Source: Brachybacterium sp. EE-P12
Lineage (GTDB): Bacteria > Actinomycetota > Actinomycetes > Actinomycetales > Dermabacteraceae
Assembly: GCF_003711805.1 (NCBI RefSeq)
Contig: NZ_QXCP01000004.1
Location: forward strand, 434,001 to 498,000
DNA length: 64,000 nucleotides
Direction of reading: 5' to 3'
The notes below the pieces were generated by a model. The model was not told the origin of the DNA. It did no database searches and worked only from the letters and a program-made list of their open reading frames with translations. The translations under genes and the position numbers were made by a program. Shown here piece after piece: positions 35,372-46,978 of the stretch (its first letter is position 1; every line of letters begins with the position of its first letter).

Positions 35372-36631
35372 TCAGCCCCGCGCGAACGCCAGCGCCTGCC
35401 GGGCGATCGAGAGCTCCTCGTCCGTGGGCAGCACGAGAACCAGCACGTCGGAGTCCTCCGTCGAGATCACCCGGGCCTGCTTCGAGCGTTCCGCGTTCTT
35501 CTCGCGGTCCAGGCGGATCCCGAAGCCCTCCAGCCCCGTCAGCAGCCGCTCGCGCACCTCGGGCACGTTCTCGCCGATCCCGGCGGTGAACGTGATCACG
35601 TCCAGGCCGCCGAGCACGAACGCGTAGGAGCCGACGTACTTCCGCAGCCGGTGCACGTAGATCTGCATCGCGAGCTCCGCCTGCCGATCGCCCGCGGCGA
35701 TCGCGGCGGTGATGTCGCGGAAGTCGCTCATCCCGCACAGGCCCTGCATGCCCGAGCGCTTGTTCAGCACGGTGTCGATCTCGTCGATCCCCTTCCCGGC
35801 GCTGCGCGAGAGATGCGCGTACACCGACGGGTCGATGTCCCCGGTGCGGGTGCCCATCACGAGACCCTCGAGGGGGGTGAGCCCCATCGAGGTCTCCACC
35901 GGCCGACCGCCCTGGACGGCCGAGGCGGAGGCGCCGTTGCCGAGGTGGAGCACGATCTGTCGCAGCGTCGAGGCGTCCCGGCCGTGGGCGGCGGCGAGCT
36001 CCGCCGCCTGCTCGGAGACGTACTGGTGGCTCGTCCCGTGCGCGCCGTAGCGGCGGATGCGGTACTCGTCGGCGATCTCCTTGTTCAGCGCATAGGTGCG
36101 CGCCGCCTCCGGGAGCGCGGTGAAGAACGCGGTGTCGAACACGGCCACGTGCGGGATGGCGGGGAAGAGCTTGCGCGCTGCGTCGATCCCGTCGACCGCG
36201 GCGGGGTTGTGCAGCGGGGCGAGGGCGCCGAGGGCGGCGATCTGGTCACGCACCCAGGAGTCGATGAGTGTCGGCTCGGAGAACCGCGCGCCGCCCTGCA
36301 CCACGCGGTGGCCGACGGCCACGACGTTGGCCTCCTCGAGCGAGAGCGCGGCGTCCTCGAACAGCTGCATCACCACCCGCATCGCCACCGTGTGATCGGG
36401 GACCTCCCCCTTGTAGGGCTGGGTGACCGTCCCGGTCTCCAGGCGTGCCACGCCGTGGTCCAGGCCGATGCGCTCGACGATGCCGGAGGCGAAGACCTCG
36501 CCCGCGACGGGATCCAGGAGCTGGAACTTCAGGGAGGAGGAGCCCGAGTTCAGCACGAGCACCGTCGCGGCCTCCGGGATCCCCGGGGCATGCTCGGCGC
36601 TGTCCGAGGCAGCCTGGGCGGGCGGGGTCAT
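35372..36631 (-). CDS. ackA: Acetate kinase
   Basis: 419-aa enzyme interconverting acetyl phosphate and acetate with ATP formation. LVLNSGSSSLKFQ near the N-terminus, GHRVVQGGARFSEPTLID, FDTAFFTALPEAARTYALNKEIADEYRIRRYGAHGTSHQYVSEQA-type core, IVLHLGNGASASAVQGG and FTAGIGENVPEVR are all present. The ATG overlaps the pta stop (ATGA), so Pta and AckA form the usual coupled pathway. Confidence 0.97.
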   Translation of the reverse strand: MTPPAQAASDSAEHAPGIPEAATVLVLNSGSSSLKFQLLDPVAGEVFASGIVERIGLDHGVARLETGTVTQPYKGEVPDHTVAMRVVMQLFEDAALSLEEANVVAVGHRVVQGGARFSEPTLIDSWVRDQIAALGALAPLHNPAAVDGIDAARKLFPAIPHVAVFDTAFFTALPEAARTYALNKEIADEYRIRRYGAHGTSHQYVSEQAAELAAAHGRDASTLRQIVLHLGNGASASAVQGGRPVETSMGLTPLEGLVMGTRTGDIDPSVYAHLSRSAGKGIDEIDTVLNKRSGMQGLCGMSDFRDITAAIAAGDRQAELAMQIYVHRLRKYVGSYAFVLGGLDVITFTAGIGENVPEVRERLLTGLEGFGIRLDREKNAERSKQARVISTEDSDVLVLVLPTDEELSIARQALAFARG

Positions 36632-38736
36632 CGCTTCTCCTTCGACTGGTCCGTCCGAGCGCTCTCCGCGTCGGCCGCCTGGGCCTGGATCGCGGTGATC
36701 ACCACGGTGTTGATGATGTCGTCCACGAGCGCTCCGCGGGAGAGGTCGTTGACCGGCTTGTTCAGGCCCTGCAGCACCGGACCGATCGCGATCGCGCCGG
36801 CCGATCGCTGCACTGCCTTGTAGGTGTTGTTGCCGGTGTTCAGGTCGGGGAAGACGAACACCGTCGCCCGACCCGCGACCGAGGAGTCCGGCAGCTTGGT
36901 CTTGGCGACCGAGGCGTCCACCGCGGCGTCGTACTGGATCGGTCCCTCGACGTCGAGCGCCGGATCGGCGGTGCGCACGAGCTCGGTCGCCTCGCGCACC
37001 TTGTCGACGTCGGCGCCGCTGCCCGAGGTGCCGGTGGAGTAGGAGAGCATCGCGATGCGCGGGTCGACGCCGAACTGGGAGGCGGTGGTCGCGGACTGCA
37101 CCGCGATGTCGGCCAGCTGCTCGGCGGTGGGATCGGGGTTCACCGCGCAGTCGCCGTAGACCAGCACGCGGTCCTCGAGCGCCATGAGGAACACCGAGGA
37201 GACGATCTTCGCGCCCGGCCTGGTCTTGATGATCTCGAAGGAGGGGCGGATGGTGTGGGCGGTCGAATGGGCCGCCCCGGAGACCATCCCGTCGGCCTCT
37301 CCCATCTGCACCATCATGGTGCCGAAGTAGGAGACGTCCTGGACCTTCTCACGGGCCTGCTCGAGGGTGACGCCCTTCTTCGCCCGCAGGCGCGCATACT
37401 CCTCGGCGAAGCGCTCGACATGCTCGGGGTCGTGCGGGGAGACGACGCGCGCCTCGGAGATGTCGTGCCCCAGCTGCGAGGCCCTGGCGCGGATCGCGTT
37501 CTCCTCGCCCAGCAGCACGAGGTCCGCGACGCCGCGGGCGAGGATCGCCTCGGACGCGGCGAGGATCCGCGGATCCTCCCCCTCCGGCAGCACGATCGTC
37601 TTCTTCGCACCGCGCGCCCGGGCGAGCAGCTCGAACTCGAACATCATCGGGGTGACGACCTCGCTGCGACTGACCTCGAGGGCGGAGAGCAGCTCGTCGG
37701 TGGGCAGGTGCTCGGCGACCTCGCGTCGTGCCGCGTCGAGCTTCTGCGGGCTGGCTGCGTCGAGGCGGCCGCGGGCACGGGCGATCTGCAGCGCGGTGTC
37801 GAAGGTGGACAGCTGCGAGGCGATGATCGGCAGGTCCTGCTGCACGCCGGAGATCAGCCTGTCGATCTCCTCGGGCACCTCGTAGCCGCCGGTGAGCACG
37901 ATCCCGGCGAGCGAGGGGAAGGTGCCCGACTGCTGCGCCATCACCAGCCCCGGCAGCAGGTCGTAGCGGTCGCCGGGGGCGATCACGGTGCAGTTCTCGG
38001 TCAGGCGGGTGAGCACGTTCGGAAGGCTCATCGCGGCGATCACCGCACCCACCGAGACGCGCTCGAGCCATTCGGGGCTGCCCATCAGGAGCGTGCCGTC
38101 CACGGCGTCCTTGAGCTGCTGCACGGTGGGAGCCATGATCGTCGGGTTCTCAGGGATCGCGGCGACGAGCGCGCCGGGCACCTTCGCGGAGACCGCGGTG
38201 CGCACGGCATCGAGGGAGGCGACCTCGGCGCGGTTGACCACGACCGCGAGCGGCATCGCGTGATGCCCGCCGAACTCTCCGACGGCCACGGCCGCGAGCG
38301 CTCCGATCTGGTCGGGGCTGCGGTCCAGGCCCGAGAGCACCACCACGACCGGGGCGCCCATGTTGGCGGCGACCTCGGCGTTGAAGGCGAGCTCCGTGGG
38401 GTTGGCGAGGTCGTCGTAGTCCGAGCCGAGGACCACGAGCACCGAGTACCGCTCGGCGAGCTCGCGATGGCGGGCGAGGATCCGCTCGTGCGCGGTGTCG
38501 GGGTCCGACAGCACCAGCTGGTGATCCACTCCGATCGCGTCCTCGTAGGACTGGTCCACGGCGGGGTGGCTGATCAGCAGGTCCACGGCGTAGTCGCGCG
38601 TGGACTCGGAGCGGACCACGGGGCGGTACACCCCGACGCGATCGGAACGGGAGGCGAGGGCTTCGAGCAGACCGAAAGCCACGATCGACTTGCCGGTCAT
38701 CCCCTCCGGGCTGGCGATATACACACTCTGCGACAC
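36628..38736 (-). CDS. pta: Phosphate acetyltransferase (long form)
   Basis: 702-aa enzyme making acetyl phosphate from acetyl-CoA. The N-terminal third is a P-loop BioD-like domain (YIASPEGMTGKSIVAFGLLEAL), a DRTGG-type domain follows, and the catalytic PTA_PTB domain is C-terminal (VLPEGEDPRILAASEAI, MVSGAAHSTAHTIRP, VYGDCAVNPDPTAEQLADIA, PDLNTGN). TATGCT (minus strand, 38744-38749) ends 7 nt before GTG at 38736, so I take the GTG; the in-frame ATG at 38748 falls inside that hexamer. Leader operon gene of pta-ackA. Confidence 0.94.
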   Translation of the reverse strand: MSQSVYIASPEGMTGKSIVAFGLLEALASRSDRVGVYRPVVRSESTRDYAVDLLISHPAVDQSYEDAIGVDHQLVLSDPDTAHERILARHRELAERYSVLVVLGSDYDDLANPTELAFNAEVAANMGAPVVVVLSGLDRSPDQIGALAAVAVGEFGGHHAMPLAVVVNRAEVASLDAVRTAVSAKVPGALVAAIPENPTIMAPTVQQLKDAVDGTLLMGSPEWLERVSVGAVIAAMSLPNVLTRLTENCTVIAPGDRYDLLPGLVMAQQSGTFPSLAGIVLTGGYEVPEEIDRLISGVQQDLPIIASQLSTFDTALQIARARGRLDAASPQKLDAARREVAEHLPTDELLSALEVSRSEVVTPMMFEFELLARARGAKKTIVLPEGEDPRILAASEAILARGVADLVLLGEENAIRARASQLGHDISEARVVSPHDPEHVERFAEEYARLRAKKGVTLEQAREKVQDVSYFGTMMVQMGEADGMVSGAAHSTAHTIRPSFEIIKTRPGAKIVSSVFLMALEDRVLVYGDCAVNPDPTAEQLADIAVQSATTASQFGVDPRIAMLSYSTGTSGSGADVDKVREATELVRTADPALDVEGPIQYDAAVDASVAKTKLPDSSVAGRATVFVFPDLNTGNNTYKAVQRSAGAIAIGPVLQGLNKPVNDLSRGALVDDIINTVVITAIQAQAADAESARTDQSKEKR

Positions 38737-38957
38737 GCGTCCCAGCATAGGCGCGCAAGGGGCCGACGGCACGGGACCGGCGGCCCCTTCCGCGACGGTG
38801 CGGCTGGGGTACGGCGTCCCCGCCCGGAGAGGAGGAGGCGTGCCAGGTCAGGGACGTCCTCGCAGGCCGGAGCGCGGAGCAGGGGAGCGGCGGGCCGCAC
38901 ACGTGACCGAGGTCGCCATCCGGTTCCTGCACGGGATGCAGCTCGTACCATGGGGCC

Positions 38958-39830
38958 ATGCTCCGCGTCGCCCTCCGCCCCCGCTTCCTCGGGATGCTCG
39001 CCCTGATGGTGGTGGCGACCCTCGTGTGCGGGCTCCTCGCCGGATGGCAGTGGGACCGCGCGCACCGGGCGATCAGCGACAAGGCCGACGGTCCCCAGCA
39101 GCTCGGCGAGATCCAGGACGTCGTCGGCGTGGGCGATGCGGTCACCAACGAGATCGTGGGCGACGTGGTCACGGCCGAGGGCCGCTTCCAGCCCGGCCGG
39201 CAGATCCTCGTGCCCGGTCGCGAGATCGACGGCGAGGACGCCGTGATCGTCGTGGCCTCCTTCCTCGTCGAGCTCGAGGACGGCACCGAGGCGCGGCTGC
39301 CGGTCGCGCGGGGCTGGGTCCCCGCAGCGGAGGTGACCGGGACGGACGGCACGCTCGATGCGGACCTCGCCCCGCCGGTCCCCGAGGGGACGGTCGCCGT
39401 CTCCGGGCGGCTCGAGGCGAGCGAGTCCGCCTCCGGCGGCATCGCCGACGGCGTCGCCCGCGAGATCGCGACCCCGCTGCTGGTCAACGAATGGGGCTCG
39501 CCCATGTACGCCGGCTATCTGGCGCTGGACGAGGCCGGTGCCCCGCTGCACGTGCTGCCCGCCGCCGAGTCCGAGTTCTCCCGCGGCCTGAACTGGCAGA
39601 ACATCGGCTACTCGTTCCAGTGGGTGATGTTCGGCGGCTTCTTCCTGTATCTGTGGTGGCGCTCCGTGCGCTCCACCTATCTCGACGAGGCCGCCGACCG
39701 CCGCGAGGAGCTCGAGCGCCTCCTGGAGGAGGCCGACGACTCCGCGCACGGCGACCGCGCCCTGACCGTCTCGGGGACCGGCCCGGCCCCCCGCCCCATC
39801 CCCGATCCGACCTCCGACAAGGACGTGTGA
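38958..39830 (+). CDS. SURF1 family cytochrome oxidase assembly-type protein
   Basis: 290 aa. N-terminal membrane helix (LGMLALMVVATLVCGLLAGWQWDRA) with the SURF1 hallmark WQWDRA, a large extracytoplasmic domain (GRFQPGRQILVPGREIDG, PVARGWVP), and a C-terminal helix beginning NIGYSFQWVMFGGFFLYLWWRS. SURF1 proteins help insert heme a into cytochrome oxidase; no oxidase gene is in the window. TACCAT ends 6 nt before the ATG (leaderless). GTGA overlap with the next gene. Confidence 0.9.
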   Translation: MLRVALRPRFLGMLALMVVATLVCGLLAGWQWDRAHRAISDKADGPQQLGEIQDVVGVGDAVTNEIVGDVVTAEGRFQPGRQILVPGREIDGEDAVIVVASFLVELEDGTEARLPVARGWVPAAEVTGTDGTLDADLAPPVPEGTVAVSGRLEASESASGGIADGVAREIATPLLVNEWGSPMYAGYLALDEAGAPLHVLPAAESEFSRGLNWQNIGYSFQWVMFGGFFLYLWWRSVRSTYLDEAADRREELERLLEEADDSAHGDRALTVSGTGPAPRPIPDPTSDKDV

Positions 39831-40234
39831 CCGTGCCCGCAGAACGCCCCCTCGACGAAGTCGCCGCCAGGACCTCCTTCGCCCGTTTCCGCGTGGCCTC
39901 CATCGTGGAGGGCATCGCGCTGCTGGTGCTGGTCGCGATCATGATCATGCGCTATCTCGTCTTCGGCGGCGACGGTGCGTTCACCTCGACCTCGGACACC
40001 TGGACCCAGATCTCCAAGACCTGGTCCCCGATCCACGGCCTGATCTACATGGTCTACGTGGTCCTCGGCTTCGACCTGTGGCTGAAGATGCGCTGGCGCC
40101 TGCCGCGGATGCTGCTGCTGATGTTCTTCGGCGTGGTCCCCGTGCTGTCCTTCTTCGGCGAGCGCTGGACCCACCAGAAGATGGAGTCCGACCTCGCCCG
40201 CCGCCCCACCCTCCAGGACGAGGAACGGGTCTGA
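39827..40234 (+). CDS. DUF3817 membrane protein
   Basis: 135 aa, about three membrane helices: ASIVEGIALLVLVAIMIMRYLVFG, IHGLIYMVYVVLGFDLWLKM and RMLLLMFFGVVPVLSFFGERW. The motif SIVEGIALLVL and the histidine in PIHG are typical of DUF3817. GTG start overlaps the SURF1 stop; a GTG two codons later is an alternative. Function unknown; coupling to SURF1 suggests a respiratory-assembly context (inference). Confidence 0.85.
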   Translation: MTVPAERPLDEVAARTSFARFRVASIVEGIALLVLVAIMIMRYLVFGGDGAFTSTSDTWTQISKTWSPIHGLIYMVYVVLGFDLWLKMRWRLPRMLLLMFFGVVPVLSFFGERWTHQKMESDLARRPTLQDEERV

Positions 40235-40309
40235 CCCGCGCCGCGCGAGCGTGAGCAGGCTCGCCCCCGGGGCCGACGGACCGCGGTGCCCGCGGGGTCG
40301 GGCGCGTCG

Positions 40310-40315
40310 TAGACT
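40310..40315 (+). promoter_or_regulatory. guaA -10 hexamer, leaderless promoter
   Basis: TAGACT ends 6 nt before the guaA GTG. This also settles the start codon. Confidence 0.65.
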
Positions 40316-40321
40316 CGCCGG

Positions 40322-41923
40322 GTGACCGACACCGACCAGCGCCCCGTCCTCGTCGTCGACTTCGGCGCCCAGTACGCACAGCTCATCGCCCGTCGCGTGC
40401 GCGAGGCCCGGGTCTACTCCGAGGTAGTTCCGCACTCGATGTCCGTCGAGCGGATGCTCGCGAAGGACCCCCGCGCGATCATCCTCTCCGGCGGCCCGAG
40501 CTCCGTCTACGCCGAGGGCGCGCCGCGCCTGGACCCGGCCCTGCTGGAGGCCGGCGTGCCCGTGCTCGGCCTCTGCTACGGCTTCCAGTCGATGGCGGCC
40601 GCCGCCGGCGGCACCGTCTCCCCGACGGGCGTGCGCGAGTACGGCGCGACCCGTCTGGAGAGCCTCGAGCCCGGCTCCCAGCTGCTCGCCGATCAGGACC
40701 TCGACCAGAACGTGTGGATGAGCCACGGCGACTCCGTGACCGCCGCCCCCGAGGGCTTCGAGGTCGTCGCGACCTCCTCCGGCAGCCCCGTCGCCGCCTT
40801 CGAGAACGCCGAGAAGCGGCTCTACGGCGTGCAGTGGCACCCCGAGGTGGGCCACTCCGACCGCGGCCAGGAGGTGCTGGAGAACTTCCTCCACCGCGGC
40901 GCGGGCATCGAGCCGTCGTGGACCACCGGGAACGTCATCGAGGAGCAGGTCGAGCGGATCCGCGCCCAGGTGGGCGAGGGCACCGCGATCTGCGGCCTCT
41001 CCGGCGGGGTCGACTCCGCCGTCGCCGCTGCGCTGGTGCAGCGCGCGATCGGGGACCGCCTCACCTGCGTGTACGTGAACCACGGCCTCATGCGTCAGGA
41101 CGAGTCCGCGCAGATCGAGCAGGCCTTCGGGGCCTCCACCGGCGGTGCGAAGCTCGTCATGGTCGACGCCGAGGAGCAGTTCCTCGCCGCGCTCGCCGGT
41201 GTCACCGACCCGGAGCAGAAGCGCAAGATCATCGGCCACGAGTTCATCCGCACCTTCGAGCAGGCCCAGGCCGACATCCTGCGCGAGCAGGGCGTCGTCG
41301 AGGGTGAGGGCACGGACGCGCACGCCGAGCACAAGGCGTTCCTGGTCCAGGGCACGCTCTACCCCGACGTCGTCGAGTCCGGCGGCGGCGAGGGCGCGGC
41401 GAACATCAAGAGCCACCACAACGTGGGCGGCCTGCCCGAGGACCTCTCCTTCGAGCTGGTCGAGCCGCTGCGCACCCTGTTCAAGGACGAGGTGCGCGCG
41501 GTCGGCTCCGAGCTCGGCCTGCCCGACGAGATCGTCTGGCGCCAGCCCTTCCCGGGCCCCGGCCTCGGCATCCGCATCATCGGCGAGGTCACCGAGGAGC
41601 GCCTGGACATCCTCCGCGCGGCCGACGCGATCGCCCGCGCCGAGCTGACCGCCGCCGGACTGGACCGCACCATCTGGCAGTGCCCGGTCGTGCTGCTGGC
41701 CGACGTGCGCTCCGTGGGCGTGCAGGGGGACGGGCGCACCTACGGCCACCCGGTCGTGCTGCGGCCGGTCACGAGCGATGACGCCATGACCGCGGACTGG
41801 GCCAAGGTGCCCTACGACGTGCTCTCGCGCATCTCGACCCGCATCACCAACGAGGTCAGCGAGATCAACCGCGTCACCCTCGACATCACCTCGAAGCCCC
41901 CAGGCACCATCGAGTGGGAGTGA
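40322..41923 (+). CDS. guaA: GMP synthase (glutamine-hydrolysing)
   Basis: 533-aa enzyme converting XMP to GMP. The class I glutaminase domain has [11 protein letters not shown] (catalytic Cys) and QWHPEVGHS; the ATP-pyrophosphatase domain has the P-loop [12 protein letters not shown]; the dimerisation domain has [15 protein letters not shown] and ends KPPGTIEWE. It completes the IMP-to-GMP route with guaB. A long perfect hairpin follows the stop. Confidence 0.98.
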   Translation: MTDTDQRPVLVVDFGAQYAQLIARRVREARVYSEVVPHSMSVERMLAKDPRAIILSGGPSSVYAEGAPRLDPALLEAGVPVLGLCYGFQSMAAAAGGTVSPTGVREYGATRLESLEPGSQLLADQDLDQNVWMSHGDSVTAAPEGFEVVATSSGSPVAAFENAEKRLYGVQWHPEVGHSDRGQEVLENFLHRGAGIEPSWTTGNVIEEQVERIRAQVGEGTAICGLSGGVDSAVAAALVQRAIGDRLTCVYVNHGLMRQDESAQIEQAFGASTGGAKLVMVDAEEQFLAALAGVTDPEQKRKIIGHEFIRTFEQAQADILREQGVVEGEGTDAHAEHKAFLVQGTLYPDVVESGGGEGAANIKSHHNVGGLPEDLSFELVEPLRTLFKDEVRAVGSELGLPDEIVWRQPFPGPGLGIRIIGEVTEERLDILRAADAIARAELTAAGLDRTIWQCPVVLLADVRSVGVQGDGRTYGHPVVLRPVTSDDAMTADWAKVPYDVLSRISTRITNEVSEINRVTLDITSKPPGTIEWE

Positions 41924-41951
41924 GCGTCGCGGCATGAGCCGCGACCTCCGC

Positions 41952-42008
41952 GAACGGGCCGGGACCCGAGCAGCCGCATCGCGCGCAGCCTCGGGTCCCG
42001 GCCCGTTC
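41952..42008. terminator. Bidirectional terminator hairpin between guaA and the GNAT gene
   Basis: Perfect 19-bp inverted repeat (GAACGGGCCGGGACCCGAG and its complement) with a 19-nt loop, in the 113-bp gap between two convergent genes. Confidence 0.85.
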
Positions 42009-42036
42009 CTCGTTCTGCCTCGTGGTGCGGTCGGTC

Positions 42037-43134
42037 TCAGCTGCCCGTCGGCGGCTCGAGGAGACGCGAGGGATGCGAGGGCGCGGTCGCATGCCAGGAG
42101 CGGGTCCGCTCGAACGTCTCCCAGCCCATCGAGGCGTAGATGCCGTCGGCGCCGGTGGGGGAGTCGTCGTCGACCTCGAGGTCCACGAAGCCTCGGCCGC
42201 GCTCGGCGGCGTCGCGGATCGCGGCGCGCAGCAGCGACTTGGCGATCCCGTGGCCGCGAGCGCTGCGGTGCACGCCGAGGTACTCGAGATAGGTGCCCTC
42301 GCCGCGGGTCTCGGTGGCCTTCATCGGGGCGGCGACGAGCCCGCCCGCGGGCAGCCATCGGCCGTCCCGCTCGATCTCTGCGATCCACCAGTGGTCCCAG
42401 TCGGCCTCCTCGGGGTTCTCGATGAGGCGCTGGGCGAACTCGGCGAAGGACTCGCGGTAGGAGTTGAAGTGGTCGGCGAAGGACTCCTCGAGCATCCGGT
42501 GCACGGTGCGGACGTCCTGCGCGACCGGCAGGCCGGAGGGGTGGCGGTGCACGCGCCTGACCCGCGTCCCCTCCCGCGGTGCGGGCAGGGAGGCGGCCTC
42601 CTCGGGGGCGACGGGCCTGCGCATGTGCAGCCAGGTGCGCACCATCTCGTAGCCGGCCGCCTCGAGGAGGCGCTGGCGATCGGTGTCCAGCTCGTCGGTG
42701 TCGGTGGTGAGCTTGGTGGTCTCCACTCCGCGGGCGCGGGCGAAGGAGCCGCCCACCTCCACCGCCCAGTCCAGCAGCGAGGCGGCCAGGGCCTCGCGCT
42801 CCGGCGCCTCGGCGGCCAGGACGAACTGGACGTTGGTGCGGCCGCTCGCGCGGTCCTCGAGAGCGATCCAGGCCAGCGGGTGCGCATCGAGGGAGGCGGT
42901 GCCGTCGGCGGCCACCGGCACCACGACCACCTGGCGCCTGGCCCAGGACTTCAGCCCCACCATCCGCGAGCGCAGCGCCGCCTCGTCGGCCGCGGCCTCG
43001 GGGTCGAAGCGGCGCATCGCGGCGGTGAGCAGGCCGGTCACGGGCGCGACGTCCTCCGGCTGCGGCACACGCGTGGTGAGCCGCCCCTCGAGGGCGGCGG
43101 GCAGAGCGGGCGGGAAGTGATCCACGAGCAGCAT
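42037..43134 (-). CDS. GNAT family N-acetyltransferase, two-domain
   Basis: 365 aa with two GNAT-like halves. The first (about 20-160) is degenerate; the second (about 190-350) has the acetyl-CoA loop VHRSARGHGIAKSLL and ends with GADGIYASMGWETFERT, the usual aromatic end of the fold. The architecture recalls MshD-like double GNATs, but other MshD features were not verified, so I leave the substrate open. AAAGAT ends 6 nt before the ATG on the minus strand. Confidence 0.85.
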   Translation of the reverse strand: MLLVDHFPPALPAALEGRLTTRVPQPEDVAPVTGLLTAAMRRFDPEAAADEAALRSRMVGLKSWARRQVVVVPVAADGTASLDAHPLAWIALEDRASGRTNVQFVLAAEAPEREALAASLLDWAVEVGGSFARARGVETTKLTTDTDELDTDRQRLLEAAGYEMVRTWLHMRRPVAPEEAASLPAPREGTRVRRVHRHPSGLPVAQDVRTVHRMLEESFADHFNSYRESFAEFAQRLIENPEEADWDHWWIAEIERDGRWLPAGGLVAAPMKATETRGEGTYLEYLGVHRSARGHGIAKSLLRAAIRDAAERGRGFVDLEVDDDSPTGADGIYASMGWETFERTRSWHATAPSHPSRLLEPPTGS

Positions 43135-43202
43135 CCGCCCATCTTTCCACGAGCGGCGGCGGCCCCGCCGGGTCGCCGTGGTCTGCGGCATCGGGATGTG
43201 CG

Positions 43203-43236
43203 ACGGCCCCGCCGACCGGGAGGGCGACGGGGCCGT
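43203..43236 (-). terminator. Terminator hairpin after the MFS gene
   Basis: ACGGCCCCG - 16 nt - CGGGGCCGT, perfect 9-bp arms, 20 bp past the MFS stop codon and ahead of the GNAT gene. Confidence 0.6.
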
Positions 43237-43257
43237 GCCAGGGGAGCGCGGCCGGGC

Positions 43258-45162
<1,905 letters not shown>

Positions 45163-45175
45163 TTACCATGGATCC

Positions 45176-45811
45176 GTGATGCACGCTCAGACCCCCGTCG
45201 ACCACGACCACGATCCCGCCGGTGCCGAGGAGCTCGGCCTGCGGGAGCAGAAGAAGCGCCAGACCCGCATGGCCATGCACCGTGCGGCGCTCGAGCTCGT
45301 CGTCGAGCACGGCCTCGCCGGCGTCACGGCGCAGCGGATCGCCGAGCGCGCCGGGGTCTCCACCCGCACCTTCTTCAACCACTGGGCGACCAAGGAGTCC
45401 GCGATCCTCGGGGTGATCGGCGACGAGGGGAAGAGGGCCGTCACCTCGCTGCGCGACAAGCTCGAGGTGATGAGCGTGCGCGACGCCATGCGCGCGATGA
45501 TGCGCGAGGCGATCGCGAACGTCCCCGTCGATCGCGGGCTGCGCGAGCTGAAGAAGCAGGTCATGGAACAGGAGCCGAGCCTGCACCTGGTCTCCAGCGG
45601 GAACCTCCAGGCGATGCAGACCGAGCTGGTCGAGGTGCTGGAGGAAGCCCTCGACGGCGAGGACGCCCGCGACCGCGCCGTGATCCACGTGCAGGTCAGC
45701 TTCGCCCTGACGCGCAGCGCCTTCGCGATCTCCATGCGTCGCGGCATCGACCCGGCCAGCGCCTTCGACCAGGTCCTCTCGCTCTACGACGAGCCCGACA
45801 TCGACCTCTGA
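45176..45811 (+). CDS. TetR family transcriptional repressor
   Basis: 211 aa. The N-terminal helix-turn-helix reads QTRMAMHRAALELVVEHGLAGVTAQRIAERAGVSTRTFFNHWATKESAI-type sequence, the TetR_N signature with the conserved FFNHW. The ligand domain is not recognised. TACCAT ends 6 nt before GTG at 45176, which is directly followed by ATG; leaderless initiation at the GTG is likely, though the ATG gives 210 aa. Likely represses the divergent MFS pump and itself through the two palindromes between them. Confidence 0.9.
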   Translation: MMHAQTPVDHDHDPAGAEELGLREQKKRQTRMAMHRAALELVVEHGLAGVTAQRIAERAGVSTRTFFNHWATKESAILGVIGDEGKRAVTSLRDKLEVMSVRDAMRAMMREAIANVPVDRGLRELKKQVMEQEPSLHLVSSGNLQAMQTELVEVLEEALDGEDARDRAVIHVQVSFALTRSAFAISMRRGIDPASAFDQVLSLYDEPDIDL

Positions 45812-45878
45812 GGCGGCGCGAGGGACCCCACAGGCTGATCCGTGCCGGTGGCGGCGGGGGCGGGAGGCAGGAGTCCGT

Positions 45879-46889
45879 TCAGCGCAGCAGCCGCCCGCTG
45901 CCCGTCGTCCAGCCGCGACCGTCGGCCAGGCGCTCGGCGACCCCGCGCTCGAGCCGGGTGCGGCGGGGGAGGGTGTCCGGGTCCACCGGGGGCCGCTTCC
46001 CGAAGGCGAAGAACAGCGCGCCGTCGGCGCCGTGCGGGTCGCTGCCGATCATCTCCCAGCGCGCGGCGAAGCGCGCCAGGTTCGACTCCGGTCCCGTGAT
46101 CTCCGCGAACTGGTCGCTCAGCAGCCAGGAGTCGCAGGTGAACTCGTGCCCGAAGCGAGGAGCGTCCGCGGGACGGTCCTCGCCCAGATCCGTGTAGTTC
46201 TCGGTGAAGTAGGCGACGGCCGCGTCGAAGGAGGCGTCGACCTCAGCCGGATCGAGCGGACCGGTCGCCGGGATGTGGGTGCCGATCACCCAGCGCTCGG
46301 GTTCCTCGGCGCCGATCCGCTCCCGGCCGTGCTCGAGCCGGGCCACCCGGCGACGGGAGAGGTCGAACTGGAGCCGGCCCAGGTGCACGAGCCGGCCCGC
46401 CCAGTTCCCGCTCACCCAGTTCAGCTGGTGCAGGCCGAGCTGTTCCGTGCCCGCGCGGTGGACCCGCATCTGCTGGCCGAGATCGGCGAGCACGTGCCAG
46501 GACCGGGCGGCGTCGAGGCCGCGCGCGGTGTGCCAGGCCCGCACCGTCGAGGTCGAGACGAGGAAGGCGAGGATCGCGAGCAGCCCTTCCCCGGGGGCGA
46601 GGCGCTGCTGGAGGGCGTCGTGGCGGTCCTTGTCCGCGGCGAGATCGATCGCAGGGACCTCCAGCCCGGCGGCGGCCCGCAGGCGGTTCGCCGTCGCGGT
46701 CACCTCGGCGAGGATCTCCTCGTCCGTCGTCGCCGCGTCCAGCAGCGGCAGCAGATCCTCGGCGTCCGCACCGGTGATCCCGAGGTTCTCGAGCAGCGCG
46801 GTGCGGGAGGGTGCGGTGAGCATGACGCGCACCTCGGCGGCAGAGAGCTCGTCCTCGGCACGGATCTCGACCGGTGGGGAGGGAATCAT
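45879..46889 (-). CDS. Acyltransferase-like protein (NAT_N / GNAT_C type)
   Basis: 336 aa. The middle and C-terminal parts (QLNWVSGNWAGRLVHLGRLQFDLSRRR, VIGTHIPATGPLDPAEVDASFDAAVAYFTENY, GHEFTCDSWLLSDQFAE) match the pattern of actinobacterial proteins with a split N- and C-terminal GNAT-like region. TACCGT on the minus strand ends 6 nt before the ATG, giving a leaderless start. Divergent from the HerA-like ATPase gene. Biochemical role is unknown. Confidence 0.7.
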   Translation of the reverse strand: MIPSPPVEIRAEDELSAAEVRVMLTAPSRTALLENLGITGADAEDLLPLLDAATTDEEILAEVTATANRLRAAAGLEVPAIDLAADKDRHDALQQRLAPGEGLLAILAFLVSTSTVRAWHTARGLDAARSWHVLADLGQQMRVHRAGTEQLGLHQLNWVSGNWAGRLVHLGRLQFDLSRRRVARLEHGRERIGAEEPERWVIGTHIPATGPLDPAEVDASFDAAVAYFTENYTDLGEDRPADAPRFGHEFTCDSWLLSDQFAEITGPESNLARFAARWEMIGSDPHGADGALFFAFGKRPPVDPDTLPRRTRLERGVAERLADGRGWTTGSGRLLR

Positions 46890-46978
46890 CCCCACACGGT
46901 AACGGGTGAGCCACCTCTCCCCGCTACGATCGGTCCGTCCGCACTCGAACGAGCCGGAACGCCGGCGAGGAGGCCCCG

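Noticed and set aside
34400-36823. Plus-strand open frame opposite ackA and the RibD-like gene
   Set aside because: No motifs or ribosome-binding site, whereas the minus-strand genes carry full family signatures.
38746-38748. ATG as pta start
   Set aside because: It lies inside the TATGCT hexamer that ends 7 nt before GTG 38736, so it would be upstream of the transcript.
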